A DNA stretch of 64,000 nt from Boudabousia marimammalium (GTDB lineage: Bacteria; Actinomycetota; Actinomycetes; Actinomycetales; Actinomycetaceae), in contig NZ_MPDM01000003.1 of assembly GCF_001936115.1 (NCBI RefSeq), positions 124,386 through 188,385 of the forward strand. Reading direction: 5' to 3'. The notes below the pieces were generated by a model. The model was not told the origin of the DNA and did no database searches. It worked only from the letters and a program-made list of their open reading frames with translations. A program made the translations under genes and the position numbers. Positions 42,729 to 53,614 of this stretch are shown piece after piece (within the stretch, counting starts at the first letter, position 1; each line of letters begins with the position of its first letter).

Positions 42729-44570
42729 TTGTCTGATACAACCTTTGCTGACTTGAACCTGCCTGCCGATATTCTGCAAGCCGTTCAAGACATGGGTTTC
42801 GTAACTCCCACCCCGATTCAAGAACAAGCGATCCCGCATTTGCTGGACAAACATGATGTTGTCGGCGTGGCACAAACCGGCACCGGTAAGACCGCTGCTT
42901 TTGGTTTACCTCTTCTCGCTCTCGTAGAACCGCACGCAGGTGTACAAGCCTTGGTTCTCGCACCCACCCGCGAGCTCGCTCTGCAAACCGCAGAGTCTAT
43001 TGAACAATTCGCAAACCGTAGCCGCGGTGTTAACACGCTGGCAGTTTACGGAGGATCGCCCTATGGTCCGCAACTTGGTGCCTTGAAAAAAGGTGTCGAG
43101 GTTGTTGTCGGAACGCCAGGTCGCGTGATTGATCTGATTAAGCGCGGTGCGCTAGATCTGTCTACCATCCGTATGTTTGTCTTGGATGAAGCAGACGAGA
43201 TGCTTCGCATGGGCTTTGCTGAGGATGTGGAGACGATCGCCTCATCGGTTCCTGATGATCGCGTCACGGCACTGTTTTCTGCAACTATGCCAGCAGCCAT
43301 CGCTAAGGTCGCCGAAAAGCACTTAAGCAATCCGGTTAATGTCAGTGTCTCACGTCAGTCATCTACGACTACCACAGTTCATCAAACCTACGCAGTGGTT
43401 CCTTTCAAGCACAAGATTGGTGCGCTCTCTCGGGTACTAGCTACCCGCGCAGCAGACGCAGTCTTGGTGTTCGTGCGTACCCGTGCAGATGCCGAAGAGG
43501 TCAGCATCGATTTAACCGCCCGTGGTTTCCGCACCGCTGGCATTTCTGGCGATGTTGCTCAGCGCGAACGTGAGCGCATTGTGGAGCGCCTAAAGGATGG
43601 CTCTCTCGATGTGCTAGTGGCTACTGATGTAGCTGCTCGTGGTCTAGATGTTGACAGGATTGGTCTGGTCGTAAACTTCGATGTTCCCCGCGAAGACGAA
43701 GCATATGTGCACCGGATTGGCCGTACCGGCCGCGCCGGCAGGTCGGGCACCGCGCTGACTTTCTTTACTCCGCGTGAATCTGGCCGTAAGCGCAAGATTG
43801 AGAAGCTAACCGGCGTGCCTTTGGAAGAAGTCGCCATTCCGACTCCAGTAGAGGTAAGCAATTTCCGTGCCCGCCGCATGTTGGATTCATTGAGTGGGCG
43901 TATTGAGGCAGGTCGTTTAGATCTTTACTTCGATCTCCTGCACGATCTCACTACTACAACCGATATTGATATCTACGATATTGCAGCGGCATTGCTAGCT
44001 AAGTCGGTCGGAGACGAGGGCCCACAGCAACAAGCCGACACCCGCGGCAAGGGGCGAATCCGTCGCGAAGAGCTGGTAGATGATGAAGGTAACTTCGTTG
44101 CCGCACGTTTTGAGCCGGGTCGCGATGAACCCCGGAAGGCTGCCCGTCACGGTGGCCGTAGGGATGTTCGTACCGTACACAGCCCGGGTCAGATGCGCCG
44201 CTACCGTGTCGAGGTTGGACACCGCGACGGCGTGCGTCCTGGTGCGATTGTTGGCGCAATCACGAACGAGGGTGGCGTCGATGGACGTGACCTCGGCAAG
44301 ATTGATATCTTCCCGTCCTTCTCTCTAGTGGAGATTTCTGGCAGCCTCGACGAGGAAGCTTCGTCGAGGATTGCCCACGCGACCGTTTCGGGTCGTCAGC
44401 TTCGCATCTCTGAAGACCATGGCCCTAAGGGCGGTAGTGAGCGTGGAGATCGCAGAGGAGACGACCGTGGCGGTTTCAAGCGCAGCGGTTTCCAGGGCGG
44501 TCGCAAAGAACGCTCCGGCCGTGGCGACAAAGGTGGCCGCAAAGGTAGTTTCAAACGTCGTAAGTTCTAA
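42729..44570 (+). CDS. deaD: DEAD-box RNA helicase, DeaD/CsdA type
   Basis: A 613-residue RNA helicase if the TTG at 42729 is used. Motifs in order are FADLNLPADILQAV, PTPIQEQ, AQTGTGKT, PTRELALQ, VLDEADEML, SATMP, VATDVAARGLDVD and HRIGRTGR. A DbpA-type RNA-binding domain covers about residues 470-550 (RRYRVEVGHRDGVRPGAIVGA). The end is a basic Gly- and Arg-rich tail. It is likely to act in ribosome assembly and mRNA turnover in the cold. The start is uncertain: TTG gives the N-terminus usual for the family, and GTG at 42678 adds 17 residues. Neither has a good ribosome site. Confidence 0.93.
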   Translation: MSDTTFADLNLPADILQAVQDMGFVTPTPIQEQAIPHLLDKHDVVGVAQTGTGKTAAFGLPLLALVEPHAGVQALVLAPTRELALQTAESIEQFANRSRGVNTLAVYGGSPYGPQLGALKKGVEVVVGTPGRVIDLIKRGALDLSTIRMFVLDEADEMLRMGFAEDVETIASSVPDDRVTALFSATMPAAIAKVAEKHLSNPVNVSVSRQSSTTTTVHQTYAVVPFKHKIGALSRVLATRAADAVLVFVRTRADAEEVSIDLTARGFRTAGISGDVAQRERERIVERLKDGSLDVLVATDVAARGLDVDRIGLVVNFDVPREDEAYVHRIGRTGRAGRSGTALTFFTPRESGRKRKIEKLTGVPLEEVAIPTPVEVSNFRARRMLDSLSGRIEAGRLDLYFDLLHDLTTTTDIDIYDIAAALLAKSVGDEGPQQQADTRGKGRIRREELVDDEGNFVAARFEPGRDEPRKAARHGGRRDVRTVHSPGQMRRYRVEVGHRDGVRPGAIVGAITNEGGVDGRDLGKIDIFPSFSLVEISGSLDEEASSRIAHATVSGRQLRISEDHGPKGGSERGDRRGDDRGGFKRSGFQGGRKERSGRGDKGGRKGSFKRRKF

Positions 44571-44592
44571 TCTATAGATAGTTCTTATCTGG

Positions 44593-44633
44593 GTGCCCGT
44601 ATTCCCTTTGGTGGATACGGGCACTATCTTTTT
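44593..44633. terminator. Intrinsic terminator of deaD
   Basis: A 10-base stem GTGCCCGTAT with ATACGGGCAC around a 12-base loop, followed on the plus strand by TATCTTTTT. It also ends at the xerD stop, so it may serve both convergent genes. Confidence 0.88.
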
Positions 44634-45546
44634 ATAAGGCCCGAGGATGGCTTTCTACATAGACATCACGGAGCGTATTAGCAGTCAGCTTAGTATAGAT
44701 TTGCGTGGTGTTAACGGAGGCGTGACCCAAAAGTTCTTGTACCACGCGCACATCGGCTCCCCCCTCTAACAGATGAGTCGCGAAAGAATGTCGCAGCGTG
44801 TGTGGGGATACGGACACGGGGAGCTCAGCCCGATCGGCTGCGACTTGTAGAATCTCCCATGCACTTTGTCTACTGAGAGCTTTACCTCGCTTATTCACAA
44901 ATAGTCTGGAAGTACCCTCGCCTTTTTGCACAAGCGACGGGCGACACCGAACTAGATACTGTTGTAGCGCAGCTGTGGCCGGGCCACCAATCGGAACCAA
45001 CCGCTGTTTGTTTCCTTTTCCGGTGACTGTGACGAAAGTGAGGTCTGAACTAGTATCGATGTCATCCACGTGTAGCTGCACCAACTCAGACACCCTCGCC
45101 CCCGTGCTGTAAGCCAACTCGAGGAACGCACGATCTCGCAAAGCCACTTTCGGGTCACCCTCTGAGGCCGCCGCTAGTAGCAACTCGACTTGTTCGATAG
45201 TTAAAGCTTTCGGCAATCGCGGTTGTTGTGCCCGGGTAGGGACTTCCGCGGCGGGGTTATTGGTGGCGTACCCCTCTTGTACCGCAAAGCTGTATAGTCC
45301 ACGAATCGATGCCAATACGCGTGAAATTGAGGTGGGCGCCAGTGCCTGCTCTCCCCTGCCAAGACTGGCTACGAATTCCCCCACTTTTACCGCAGTGACC
45401 TCATTAAGATCGGTTATATTCTGACTTTGTAGCCAGGCAGCATAGCGAGTGCAGTCTCGTTGATAAGCTTCCACAGTATGCTTAGACGCGCCGCGTTCTA
45501 CGGCCATGTGGCTAATGAACTGCCGGATTGTGGACTCAATCTTCAT
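44632..45546 (-). CDS. xerD: Site-specific tyrosine recombinase XerD
   Basis: A 304-residue recombinase that resolves chromosome dimers at dif. The catalytic residues are Arg151 (STGARVSEL), Lys177 (VTGKGNKQRL), His249 and Arg252 (HTLRHSFATHLLEGG), His275 (LLGHASVNT) and Tyr284 (TQIYTK). The HTLRHSFATHLLEGGADVRV form fits XerD more than XerC. The ATG at 45546 has no ribosome site but a promoter just upstream, so a leaderless transcript is likely. It stands alone, with no mobile element near. Confidence 0.93.
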   Translation of the reverse strand: MKIESTIRQFISHMAVERGASKHTVEAYQRDCTRYAAWLQSQNITDLNEVTAVKVGEFVASLGRGEQALAPTSISRVLASIRGLYSFAVQEGYATNNPAAEVPTRAQQPRLPKALTIEQVELLLAAASEGDPKVALRDRAFLELAYSTGARVSELVQLHVDDIDTSSDLTFVTVTGKGNKQRLVPIGGPATAALQQYLVRCRPSLVQKGEGTSRLFVNKRGKALSRQSAWEILQVAADRAELPVSVSPHTLRHSFATHLLEGGADVRVVQELLGHASVNTTQIYTKLTANTLRDVYVESHPRAL

Positions 45547-45553
45547 GACATCG

Positions 45554-45582
45554 AGTGTAGTTGTTCGCGCCCAAGAGCCCAA
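45554..45582 (-). promoter_or_regulatory. Promoter for a leaderless xerD transcript
   Basis: On the minus strand TTGGGC (45577-45582), 17 bases, then TACACT (45554-45559). Seven bases separate it from the xerD ATG, which places the transcription start at the start codon. Confidence 0.6.
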
Positions 45583-45669
45583 ATTTGTGGGATTTGTAGC
45601 TGCACTGAATGCCCATATCTTTTCTATCTTAGATACAATACTAGTGAACTATGTTTAAAGGAGGAAAAC

Positions 45670-47733
45670 GTGGGTTTTCAATGGACAGATCGTGACCAAA
45701 CTGCCGTAAAGATGCTCAAAGGTCTGGCTGCAGACGCGGTGGAAAAGGTCGGAAATGGCCATCCTGGAACTGCTATCTCATTAGCAGCAGCAGCTTACGT
45801 ACTTTACCGAGATCATCTTCGCTATGATCCGAAGGATCCACACTGGTTGGGTCGCGACAGGTTTGTTCTCTCCATCGGACATGCCTCTATCTTGCAGTAT
45901 TCCCAGCTCTTTTTACACGGTTTAGGGTTAGAGCTTTCAGACTTACAGCAGTTCCGGACTCTTGGGTCAAAGACTCCGGGACACCCTGAAGTGTTCCACA
46001 CTGATTTCGTTGAAATTACTACCGGTCCACTTGGTTCCGGGATCGCTTCAGCAGTCGGCATGGCGATGGCCTCACGCCGCGCCCATGGCATGCTTGATGG
46101 CGATAATTCATCTGATTCTATCTTCGACCATAATGTGTACACCATCGCCGGCGATGGAGATATGCAAGAGGGAATCACCCATGAAGCCTGCGCTCTTGCC
46201 GGCACTCAGAAGCTGGGAAACCTAGTCGTAATCTATGATGATAACGACATCTCCATTGAGGGACACACCTCGATTGCTTTTACCGAGGATGTGGAGGCTC
46301 GCTTCACCGCCTACGGATGGGATGTACAAACTGTTGACTGGACTAACGGCGGAAGTACGTATCAGGAAGACCCCGAGGCTCTTTCTGCGGCTATCGATCG
46401 CGCCAAGCGGGTCAACGATAAGCCTTCTTTGATTCGCCTTCGCACTATTATTGGCTGGCCCAGCCCAACCAAGTCGGACACAGGCGGCATTCACGGTGCA
46501 AAGCTGGGTGCCGAAGAGCTAGCCGGTCTGAAAGAGCGTCTCGGCATTGATCCGGAAGTCCATTTCTGGGTTGATAATCAGGTGGTCTCACAGATTCGTG
46601 AAGCTAGCTCTGCTCGCGGCCGTGAGCTACGCTCAGAATGGGATGCGCAGTACGGTCAGTGGCGTTCAAGTCACCCTGCTGAGGCTAGGCTATTGGATCG
46701 CCTTGTCGCGCATGAGCTTCCTGAAGGCTGGGAAGATACACTCCCCCAGTTCGACAGCAAGCCGGTAGCTACCCGTTCAGCTTCTGGTGCTGTTATTAAT
46801 GCGCTCGCCCCAGTCCTACCTGAGCTATGGGGCGGTAGCGCTGACTTGGCCGGTTCCAATAACACGGTGATGAAATCCGAGCCCTCCTTCATTCCGGAAG
46901 ATTACAGTACTACTGAGTTCACCGGTAATCGCTTTGGTCGTAACCTGCACTTTGGTATTCGCGAGCATGGCATGGGCGCAATCTTGAATGGTATCGCGCT
47001 GTCCGGCCTGTTTAAACCCTACGGCGGCACCTTCATGGTGTTCTCAGACTATATGCGCGGCTCAGTTCGATTGGCAGCCCTGATGGGGCTTCCTGTGACC
47101 TATGTGTGGACTCATGACTCTATTGGCGTGGGCGAGGATGGGCCTACGCACCAGCCGGTGGAACACCTGGCCTCACTCCGTGCTATCCCTGGTCTTGACG
47201 TGGTGCGTCCCGCAGACGCAAATGAAACCAAGGCAGCATGGAAACACATCGTGAAGCATCAGGCTCGTCCCACGGCACTAGCTCTAACTCGCCAGAATGT
47301 TCCCTGCCTTGATCGGGCTGCAGAGGGCCTAGCGGATGCAGAGAATCTCAGCCGCGGCGCCTATGTGCTGCGCGACAGTGATCAGGTTGATGCGATTATC
47401 ATTGCCACCGGCTCTGAGGTCCAGGTGGCTTTGGCTGCGCAGAAGCAACTGGAGTCTGAAGGCATTGGTACGCGTGTGGTTTCTGCTCCTTGCCTGGAGT
47501 GGTTCGATGAGCAGGATGAAGAGTATCGCGAGTCCGTCATACCCGCCCATGTTAAGGCTAGGGTGTCTGTTGAAGCTGGGATTGATATGCCTTGGTTTAA
47601 GTATCTTGGGGATTCAGGTAAGGCGATTAGCCTGAACCGGTTCGGCGCCCCTGGCTCAGGTGAAGAGCTATTCGACCTGTTCGGGTTCACTGCGAAGAAC
47701 GTGGCTAAAACAGTTAAAGGATTGCTTTCGTAA
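45670..47733 (+). CDS. tkt: Transketolase
   Basis: A 687-residue thiamine-diphosphate enzyme of the pentose phosphate pathway. Motifs are GNGHPGTAISLAAAAYVLY, DRFVLSIGHAS, the ThDP motif GDGDMQEGITHEA to NLVVIYDDN, and in the second domain GIREHGMGAILNG, THDSIGVGEDGPTHQPVEHL. The GTG start has AAAGGAGG 5-6 bases upstream. A TACAAT at 45634-45639 may be its -10 box. It diverges from xerD and ends in two hairpins. No transaldolase gene follows. Confidence 0.96.
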   Translation: MGFQWTDRDQTAVKMLKGLAADAVEKVGNGHPGTAISLAAAAYVLYRDHLRYDPKDPHWLGRDRFVLSIGHASILQYSQLFLHGLGLELSDLQQFRTLGSKTPGHPEVFHTDFVEITTGPLGSGIASAVGMAMASRRAHGMLDGDNSSDSIFDHNVYTIAGDGDMQEGITHEACALAGTQKLGNLVVIYDDNDISIEGHTSIAFTEDVEARFTAYGWDVQTVDWTNGGSTYQEDPEALSAAIDRAKRVNDKPSLIRLRTIIGWPSPTKSDTGGIHGAKLGAEELAGLKERLGIDPEVHFWVDNQVVSQIREASSARGRELRSEWDAQYGQWRSSHPAEARLLDRLVAHELPEGWEDTLPQFDSKPVATRSASGAVINALAPVLPELWGGSADLAGSNNTVMKSEPSFIPEDYSTTEFTGNRFGRNLHFGIREHGMGAILNGIALSGLFKPYGGTFMVFSDYMRGSVRLAALMGLPVTYVWTHDSIGVGEDGPTHQPVEHLASLRAIPGLDVVRPADANETKAAWKHIVKHQARPTALALTRQNVPCLDRAAEGLADAENLSRGAYVLRDSDQVDAIIIATGSEVQVALAAQKQLESEGIGTRVVSAPCLEWFDEQDEEYRESVIPAHVKARVSVEAGIDMPWFKYLGDSGKAISLNRFGAPGSGEELFDLFGFTAKNVAKTVKGLLS

Positions 47734-47741
47734 TCTAGTTT

Positions 47742-47772
47742 CGGCGGCAGAGTAGTTTTAGCTCTGCCGCCG
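47742..47772 (+). terminator. First hairpin after tkt
   Basis: An 11-base perfect stem, CGGCGGCAGAG with CTCTGCCGCCG, around a 9-base loop, 8 bases after the tkt stop. No T-tract follows. It may be a 3'-end protecting hairpin before the terminator. Confidence 0.6.
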
Positions 47773-47780
47773 GATATAGC

Positions 47781-47827
47781 AAAAGGGCTGCTCTGAGAGT
47801 GACAACTTTCAGAGCAGCCCTTTTTAT
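47781..47827. terminator. Bidirectional terminator between tkt and secG
   Basis: A 15-base perfect stem, AAAAGGGCTGCTCTG with its complement, around a 14-base loop, followed by TTTTTATT on the plus strand and preceded by AAAA, which gives a T-run on the minus strand. It fits termination of both convergent genes. Confidence 0.92.
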
Positions 47828-47888
47828 TCGAAGTACAGTGGAGAAAGACTACCTTGATGGATGTCTTTTGTTAATTTCGGGTTTTAGA

Positions 47889-48131
47889 CTAGGCGGCGAA
47901 CTTAATCAGGACGCCCAGGAGAATAATCAAGATCACCCATGCTGAGGTGGTAGTAACCGTGATTACGCGCAGGTTTCGCGCTGCCACTCCTGATGAGGCA
48001 GCTGTGGACGAGACGCCACCGCCGAACATATCAGAGACGCTGCCATTGCCCTTGGAGAGCAGAACCAGGCCAATCAAGATGAGTGACAAGATGAAGACCA
48101 GGATCTGGCAGATCAGGATCAATACGTCCAC
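47889..48131 (-). CDS. secG: Preprotein translocase subunit SecG
   Basis: An 80-residue inner-membrane subunit of the Sec translocon with two membrane helices (about 5-25 and 55-76) and the loop GLVLLSKGNGSVSDMFGGG between them, the typical SecG loop. It ends the gap, pgk, tpiA, secG series, as in many actinobacteria. GTG start. A terminator-like hairpin separates it from tpiA, so it may have its own promoter in 48132-48209. Confidence 0.95.
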   Translation of the reverse strand: MDVLILICQILVFILSLILIGLVLLSKGNGSVSDMFGGGVSSTAASSGVAARNLRVITVTTTSAWVILIILLGVLIKFAA

Positions 48132-48209
48132 AGTTATTTCCTTCTAGTATTCGTTTATAGACTTAACAGCACTAGGTTAGTCGTTTTATGGTTTGTAATC
48201 AAAACATCA

Positions 48210-48248
48210 CGTTGGGTACAGTAACTTTGTGAGTCACTGCACCCAACG
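48210..48248 (-). terminator. Terminator-like hairpin between tpiA and secG
   Basis: CGTTGGGT with ACCCAACG (8 bases), and an inner CAGT with ACTG stem. On the minus strand it follows the tpiA stop by 12 bases, and TGATGTTTTG follows. It may partly end the glycolytic transcript before secG. Confidence 0.65.
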
Positions 48249-48260
48249 CGTGTAGATGAA

Positions 48261-49037
48261 TCAGCCGTTGAAGTTCGCAATCTTAGCGAATTCGTTAGCC
48301 TTCAAGGAAGCGCCGCCGACCAGCGCGCCGTCAACGTCTTCCTTTGCCATGATTTCAGCAACGTTGGAGGATTTCACAGAGCCACCGTAGAGGACACGGA
48401 CGGTGTCAGCCGTGGTCTGGTCATACAGCTCAACGAGGCGGCCACGAATGGCGGCGCACACTTCTTGAGCGTCCTCGGGAGTCGCAACTTCGCCAGTACC
48501 GATTGCCCAGATGGGCTCGTAGGCGATGACGCACTTGCGTACATCTTCCGCGCTCATGCCTTCGAATGCGCCGTCAATCTGGGAAAGCACATGGTTGACA
48601 TGCTCGCCGGCCTGGCGTACCTCTAAGCCTTCGCCGCAGCAAACAATCGGAGTCATGCCTGCGGCGAGAGCGACGCGTGCCTTTTCGCCAACTAGCTGGT
48701 CAGACTCATGATGGTACTCACGGCGCTCAGAGTGACCAACCACAATGTAGGAAACGCCCAGCTTGGAGAGCATAGTGGCGGAAACTTCACCGGTGTAAGC
48801 TCCAGCTTCGTGGGTGGAAACATCCTGAGCGCCGTAAGAAATCTGCAGGTTATCGGAGTCAACTACAGTCTGCACGGAACGAATATCGGTGAACGGAGGA
48901 ATGACAACCACGTCAGCGGACGAGTAGTCAAACTTCATATCAGCCAGTTCAGCTGCGAGACCCTGCACCAAGGCGATTGCCTCAAAATGGTCCAGGTTCA
49001 TCTTCCAGTTGCCTGCTAGCAAGGGTTTACGTGTCAT
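48261..49037 (-). CDS. tpiA: Triosephosphate isomerase
   Basis: A 258-residue TIM-barrel enzyme of glycolysis. Visible active-site motifs are GNWKMN (Lys), [13 protein letters not shown] (His) and [21 protein letters not shown] (Glu and the flexible loop), with YGGSVKSSN for phosphate binding. It starts 3 bases after the pgk stop. Confidence 0.97.
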   Translation of the reverse strand: MTRKPLLAGNWKMNLDHFEAIALVQGLAAELADMKFDYSSADVVVIPPFTDIRSVQTVVDSDNLQISYGAQDVSTHEAGAYTGEVSATMLSKLGVSYIVVGHSERREYHHESDQLVGEKARVALAAGMTPIVCCGEGLEVRQAGEHVNHVLSQIDGAFEGMSAEDVRKCVIAYEPIWAIGTGEVATPEDAQEVCAAIRGRLVELYDQTTADTVRVLYGGSVKSSNVAEIMAKEDVDGALVGGASLKANEFAKIANFNG

Positions 49038-49040
49038 TTT

Positions 49041-50231
49041 TCAGTCCTCCAGAACTGCGATACCGGGCAGAGTCTTACCTTCGAGAAGCTCGAGAGAGGC
49101 TCCACCACCAGTGGAAATATGTGAGAACGTCGACTCATCGAAACCGAGTTGACGGACGGCTGCGGCAGAGTCGCCACCACCGATTACGGAGAAGCAGTCG
49201 CCTTCCGAAAGTGCCTTAGCAACAGCCTTCGTGCCCCCTGCGAAGGTGGCGAATTCGAAGACGCCCATCGGGCCGTTCCATGCGATTGTCTTAGCGGAAG
49301 CAATCTTGGAAGCAAAAAGTTCCTGCGACTTCGGGCCAATGTCCAAGCCCATACGATCAGCAGGAATCTGATCGGCAGCGAAAACGATCGGCTCTGCGTC
49401 AGCTGAGAACTCTGCAGCGGTAACAACATCGACCGGCAGGACGATTTCAACGCCCTTTTCCTGCGCCTCTGCGAGGTATCCCTTAACCGCCTCAATCTGG
49501 TCTTCTTCCAGCAAAGAGGTGCCAACTGAGTAGCCCTTAGCGGCGAGGAAGGTGTAAGCCATACCGCCACCGATCAGCAACATATCTGCCTTCGAAAGCA
49601 GGTTGGCAATCACGCCTAGCTTATCGGAAACCTTTGAGCCTCCGAGCACCACTCCGTAGGGGCGCTCAGGCTCACCGGTTACGCGGGACAGGGAGTCGAT
49701 CTCCTTGAACACAAGCTTGCCAGCAGCGGCCGGGAGGAGCTTGGCGATGTCGTAAACAGAGGCCTGCTTGCGGTGTACAACACCGAAACCATCGGAAACA
49801 AAGCAGTCAGCGAAAGCAGCTAGCTCAGCGGCCAAAGCCTGACGCTCTTCGTCAACCTTGGAGGTTTCACGAGGGTCGAAACGAATGTTTTCCAGCAAAA
49901 GAACTTCACCGGGAGCCAGCTCGGCAACTTTAGCCTTAGCGTCTTCGCCGACGGTGTCGGCGGCGAACTTGACGGGAGCTTCCAATAGCTCACCGAGACG
50001 CTTTGCGACAGGAGCGAGGGAGAAGTCGGGGTTCACCTTGCCCTTCGGGCGACCCAAGTGGGCGGTAACAATGACTTTTGCGCCTGCTTCAAGCAGAGCA
50101 TTAAGAGTGGGAAGAGCAGCCTTGATACGTCCATCATCGGTGATGCGCTGGCCGTCCAGGGGGACATTAAAATCGGAGCGAACGAGGACGGCTTTGCCCT
50201 GCAAATCGCCCAGAGACTCGATAGTTTTCAT
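49041..50231 (-). CDS. pgk: Phosphoglycerate kinase
   Basis: A 396-residue two-domain glycolytic kinase. The N-terminal substrate domain has [21 protein letters not shown] and LLENIRF. The C-terminal nucleotide domain has [24 protein letters not shown] and [13 protein letters not shown]. The ATG at 50231 has TAGGAG 5 bases upstream. The longer frame from 50288 runs through the gap terminator. Confidence 0.97.
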   Translation of the reverse strand: MKTIESLGDLQGKAVLVRSDFNVPLDGQRITDDGRIKAALPTLNALLEAGAKVIVTAHLGRPKGKVNPDFSLAPVAKRLGELLEAPVKFAADTVGEDAKAKVAELAPGEVLLLENIRFDPRETSKVDEERQALAAELAAFADCFVSDGFGVVHRKQASVYDIAKLLPAAAGKLVFKEIDSLSRVTGEPERPYGVVLGGSKVSDKLGVIANLLSKADMLLIGGGMAYTFLAAKGYSVGTSLLEEDQIEAVKGYLAEAQEKGVEIVLPVDVVTAAEFSADAEPIVFAADQIPADRMGLDIGPKSQELFASKIASAKTIAWNGPMGVFEFATFAGGTKAVAKALSEGDCFSVIGGGDSAAAVRQLGFDESTFSHISTGGGASLELLEGKTLPGIAVLED

Positions 50232-50268
50232 TAAAACTCCTATATATGGATGGTGGGTCTCATCAGTG

Positions 50269-50305
50269 AAGACGCCCGCGCACGTCAAACATGCGCGGGC
50301 GTCTT
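50269..50305. terminator. Hairpin between gap and pgk
   Basis: A 14-base perfect GC-rich stem, AAGACGCCCGCGCA with its complement, around a 9-base loop, between the gap stop and pgk. The T-tract is better on the plus strand (CTTTTC). It probably attenuates gap transcription before pgk. Confidence 0.75.
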
Positions 50306-50330
50306 TTCACACTAGATTAACGCAGGGAGA

Positions 50331-51434
<1,104 letters not shown>

Positions 51435-51526
51435 TTAATCTACACGACATTTAGCGGAAAAACAGTAGTTCTCAAGGGTGTTTTCGCTTGACGAATAATT
51501 GCCCCTTTTGGGACTAAAGACGGAGT

Positions 51527-52507
51527 TTAGTCATCCAGCATTTCTGCAGTCACAACACTGTTGGTATCAGGGATCTGTAAGTCGTGCGCCTTCTTGTCAG
51601 CCATCGCAAGAAGACGCCGAATTCGCCCTGCTACCGCATCCTTGGTGAGAGGAGGAGTTGACTTTTGTCCCAGTTCTTCCAATGAAGCCTCTTTGAACTG
51701 AATCCGTAGCTTGCCAGCTTCGACCAAATGCTCCGGCACGTCCTCGCCCAAAATCTCAAAAGCGCGTTCCACCCGCGCTCCTGCAGTAACTGCGGCTCGC
51801 ACTGAACGCCGCAGGTTGGCGTCATCAAAGTTCGCCAATCGATTCACGCTACCCCGAAGCTCACGGGCCTTTCTGCGCTCTTCCCAAACCTCCCTGGTTT
51901 CTAAGCAATTCATCAGAGAAAGCATCATGGAGATCTGTTCCCCGTCACGTACCATCACGCGATCAACGCCCCGAACCTCGCGAGACTTCGCTACCGCACC
52001 CATACGTCGGGCGGTACCCACGAGGGCTAGGGCAGTTTCAGGACCAGGACAGGTAATTTCCATCGCTGATGACCGTCCCGGCTCCATCAAAGATCCTCGC
52101 GCCATAAAAGCCCCCCGCCAGCAGGCAGTTGCAATGTCGCGGTTCCCAGCAACTAAAACCGGGGGAAGCCCTCGAACCGGGCGGCCGTGCACATCAATCA
52201 GACCGGTCAATCGCGCTAACCGATCGGCACCGTGTACCACCCTCACCACGTAGCGGTCTCCCCGACGAATACCTGAAGAGGTCACTACCACCAGTTCTGA
52301 GTCCACCTGGTAGAGCGATTTGAGTTCGGCTTGGAGATACTCCGCCCCTTGCCGGTTATCAAGTTCTGCCTCAATAACTACCCGACGTGCAACCAAATGC
52401 AGGCCACCGGCAAAACGAATTAGCGAAGCGACATAGGCACGCCGTTGCTCCACCACAGTTAGCGGGGTGCGAGCGATTTCGTCTTTCAAATCAGTAGTTA
52501 ATGACAT
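51527..52507 (-). CDS. whiA: WhiA sporulation/cell-division regulator
   Basis: A 326-residue DNA-binding protein conserved in Gram-positive bacteria. The N-terminal two thirds resemble a LAGLIDADG endonuclease fold without catalytic residues ([28 protein letters not shown]). The C-terminal HTH ends [16 protein letters not shown]. In Streptomyces WhiA works with WhiB to control division genes. In non-sporulating genera it influences division and metabolism. It follows rapZ, and the usual middle gene yvcK/cuvA is absent. Confidence 0.95.
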   Translation of the reverse strand: MSLTTDLKDEIARTPLTVVEQRRAYVASLIRFAGGLHLVARRVVIEAELDNRQGAEYLQAELKSLYQVDSELVVVTSSGIRRGDRYVVRVVHGADRLARLTGLIDVHGRPVRGLPPVLVAGNRDIATACWRGAFMARGSLMEPGRSSAMEITCPGPETALALVGTARRMGAVAKSREVRGVDRVMVRDGEQISMMLSLMNCLETREVWEERRKARELRGSVNRLANFDDANLRRSVRAAVTAGARVERAFEILGEDVPEHLVEAGKLRIQFKEASLEELGQKSTPPLTKDAVAGRIRRLLAMADKKAHDLQIPDTNSVVTAEMLDD

Positions 52508-52584
52508 GCTTCCTCATAATAGGGTTCGAAAACTAGAGTATTGTCATCTTAGCCGGTTACAGGCGCAGAGGAAAAGGGAAGAGA

Positions 52585-53553
52585 TTATTCTTTGCCCATA
52601 TCCCGATGCACCGTGGTGACAGCATAACCATTGGCCAGTAGGCCTTGAGAAATGTACTCTGCACTAACCACAGAACGATGCTTTCCGCCGGTGCAGCCCA
52701 CAGCAATAGTCACATAGGGTTTAAGCTCCGAAATATACCGGTTAAGAATCGGAGTAAACAGATTTATCCATCCCTGCAGGAAGTCCGTCGCCCCGGGTAA
52801 TCCCAAGACGTACTCGCGGACACCCTCGTCAAGCCCAGTGTGATGACGCAACTGTGGAACCCAGTAGGGATTAGCCAAGAAACGCATATCCACCACGTGG
52901 TCTGCATCGACTGGGATACCGTATTTGAAACCGAAAGACATAACCGTTAAACGCAACTTGCGTTCTTCGCCGGTAGTGACAGTTTTAGCGACTGCTCTGG
53001 CCAAATCGTGAACCGAGAGTGCAGTCGTATCGATAATCTGATCAGCCTGCTTACGTAAGGGCTCCAACAATGCCCGTTCTTGCGCTAGCGCATCGAGAAT
53101 TCGGCCGTGCCGTTGGAGTGGGTGGGGGCGCCGATTCGTTTCGAAACGACGTACCAGTTCACGGTCAGAAGCCTCAAGGAAGATGATCCGGTAAGCCACT
53201 CCGAGGGTGCGCAGCTGCACCAGAACCTCTTCCAGATCCTTAAAGTACTTTTGCGAACGCACGTCGACGACCGCGGCCAGCTGATGGACGCCACCACCGT
53301 CGGGTGTCATCATGCCGGCAAAAGCCGGAAGCATTTTGGGTGGGAGATTGTCCACCACATACCAGTCGAGGTCTTCCAAGGCCATGGCCGCCCGGGAACG
53401 CCCTGCCCCAGACATGCCAGTAACGATGATAAGCTCCGGAACCGGCTCCCGATTCAAAAGAGCAGAATCTGGGATTTGAATCCCCTCTGGAGAAGTATCA
53501 GTATCTCCCCCCAGTCGAGCTGATTGACCGCTTTGTGAATCAGAATCAGTCAC
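52585..53553 (-). CDS. rapZ: RapZ-family nucleotide-binding protein
   Basis: A 322-residue protein with an N-terminal P-loop domain (VTGMSGAGRSRAAMALEDL, with Arg in place of the usual Lys, as in other actinobacterial RapZ) and DNLPP. The C-terminal domain has GVREYVLGLPGATDFLQGW and VAVGCTGGKHRSV (here IAVGCTGGKHRSV). In E. coli RapZ guides RNase E to a small RNA for amino-sugar control. The actinobacterial role is not settled. GTG start with GGGAGAGG upstream. It lies between uvrC and whiA. Confidence 0.93.
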   Translation of the reverse strand: MTDSDSQSGQSARLGGDTDTSPEGIQIPDSALLNREPVPELIIVTGMSGAGRSRAAMALEDLDWYVVDNLPPKMLPAFAGMMTPDGGGVHQLAAVVDVRSQKYFKDLEEVLVQLRTLGVAYRIIFLEASDRELVRRFETNRRPHPLQRHGRILDALAQERALLEPLRKQADQIIDTTALSVHDLARAVAKTVTTGEERKLRLTVMSFGFKYGIPVDADHVVDMRFLANPYWVPQLRHHTGLDEGVREYVLGLPGATDFLQGWINLFTPILNRYISELKPYVTIAVGCTGGKHRSVVSAEYISQGLLANGYAVTTVHRDMGKE

Positions 53554-53565
53554 TTTTGCCTCTCC

Positions 53566-53596
53566 CTAAAATATGCTGTTGACACTGTTATTTTAG
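53566..53596. repeat. Inverted repeat in the rapZ upstream region
   Basis: CTAAAATA with TATTTTAG, an 8-base perfect stem around 15 bases, in the 61-base gap between uvrC and rapZ. The repeat covers the region where a rapZ promoter would lie. It may be an operator or an AT-rich hairpin. Confidence 0.4.
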
Positions 53597-53614
53597 CCTA
53601 ATCATTAAGTCACA

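Noticed and set aside
44632-45546. The tyrosine recombinase as a phage or island integrase
   Set aside because: It has XerD-specific motifs and no tRNA, att repeats or mobile genes lie around it.
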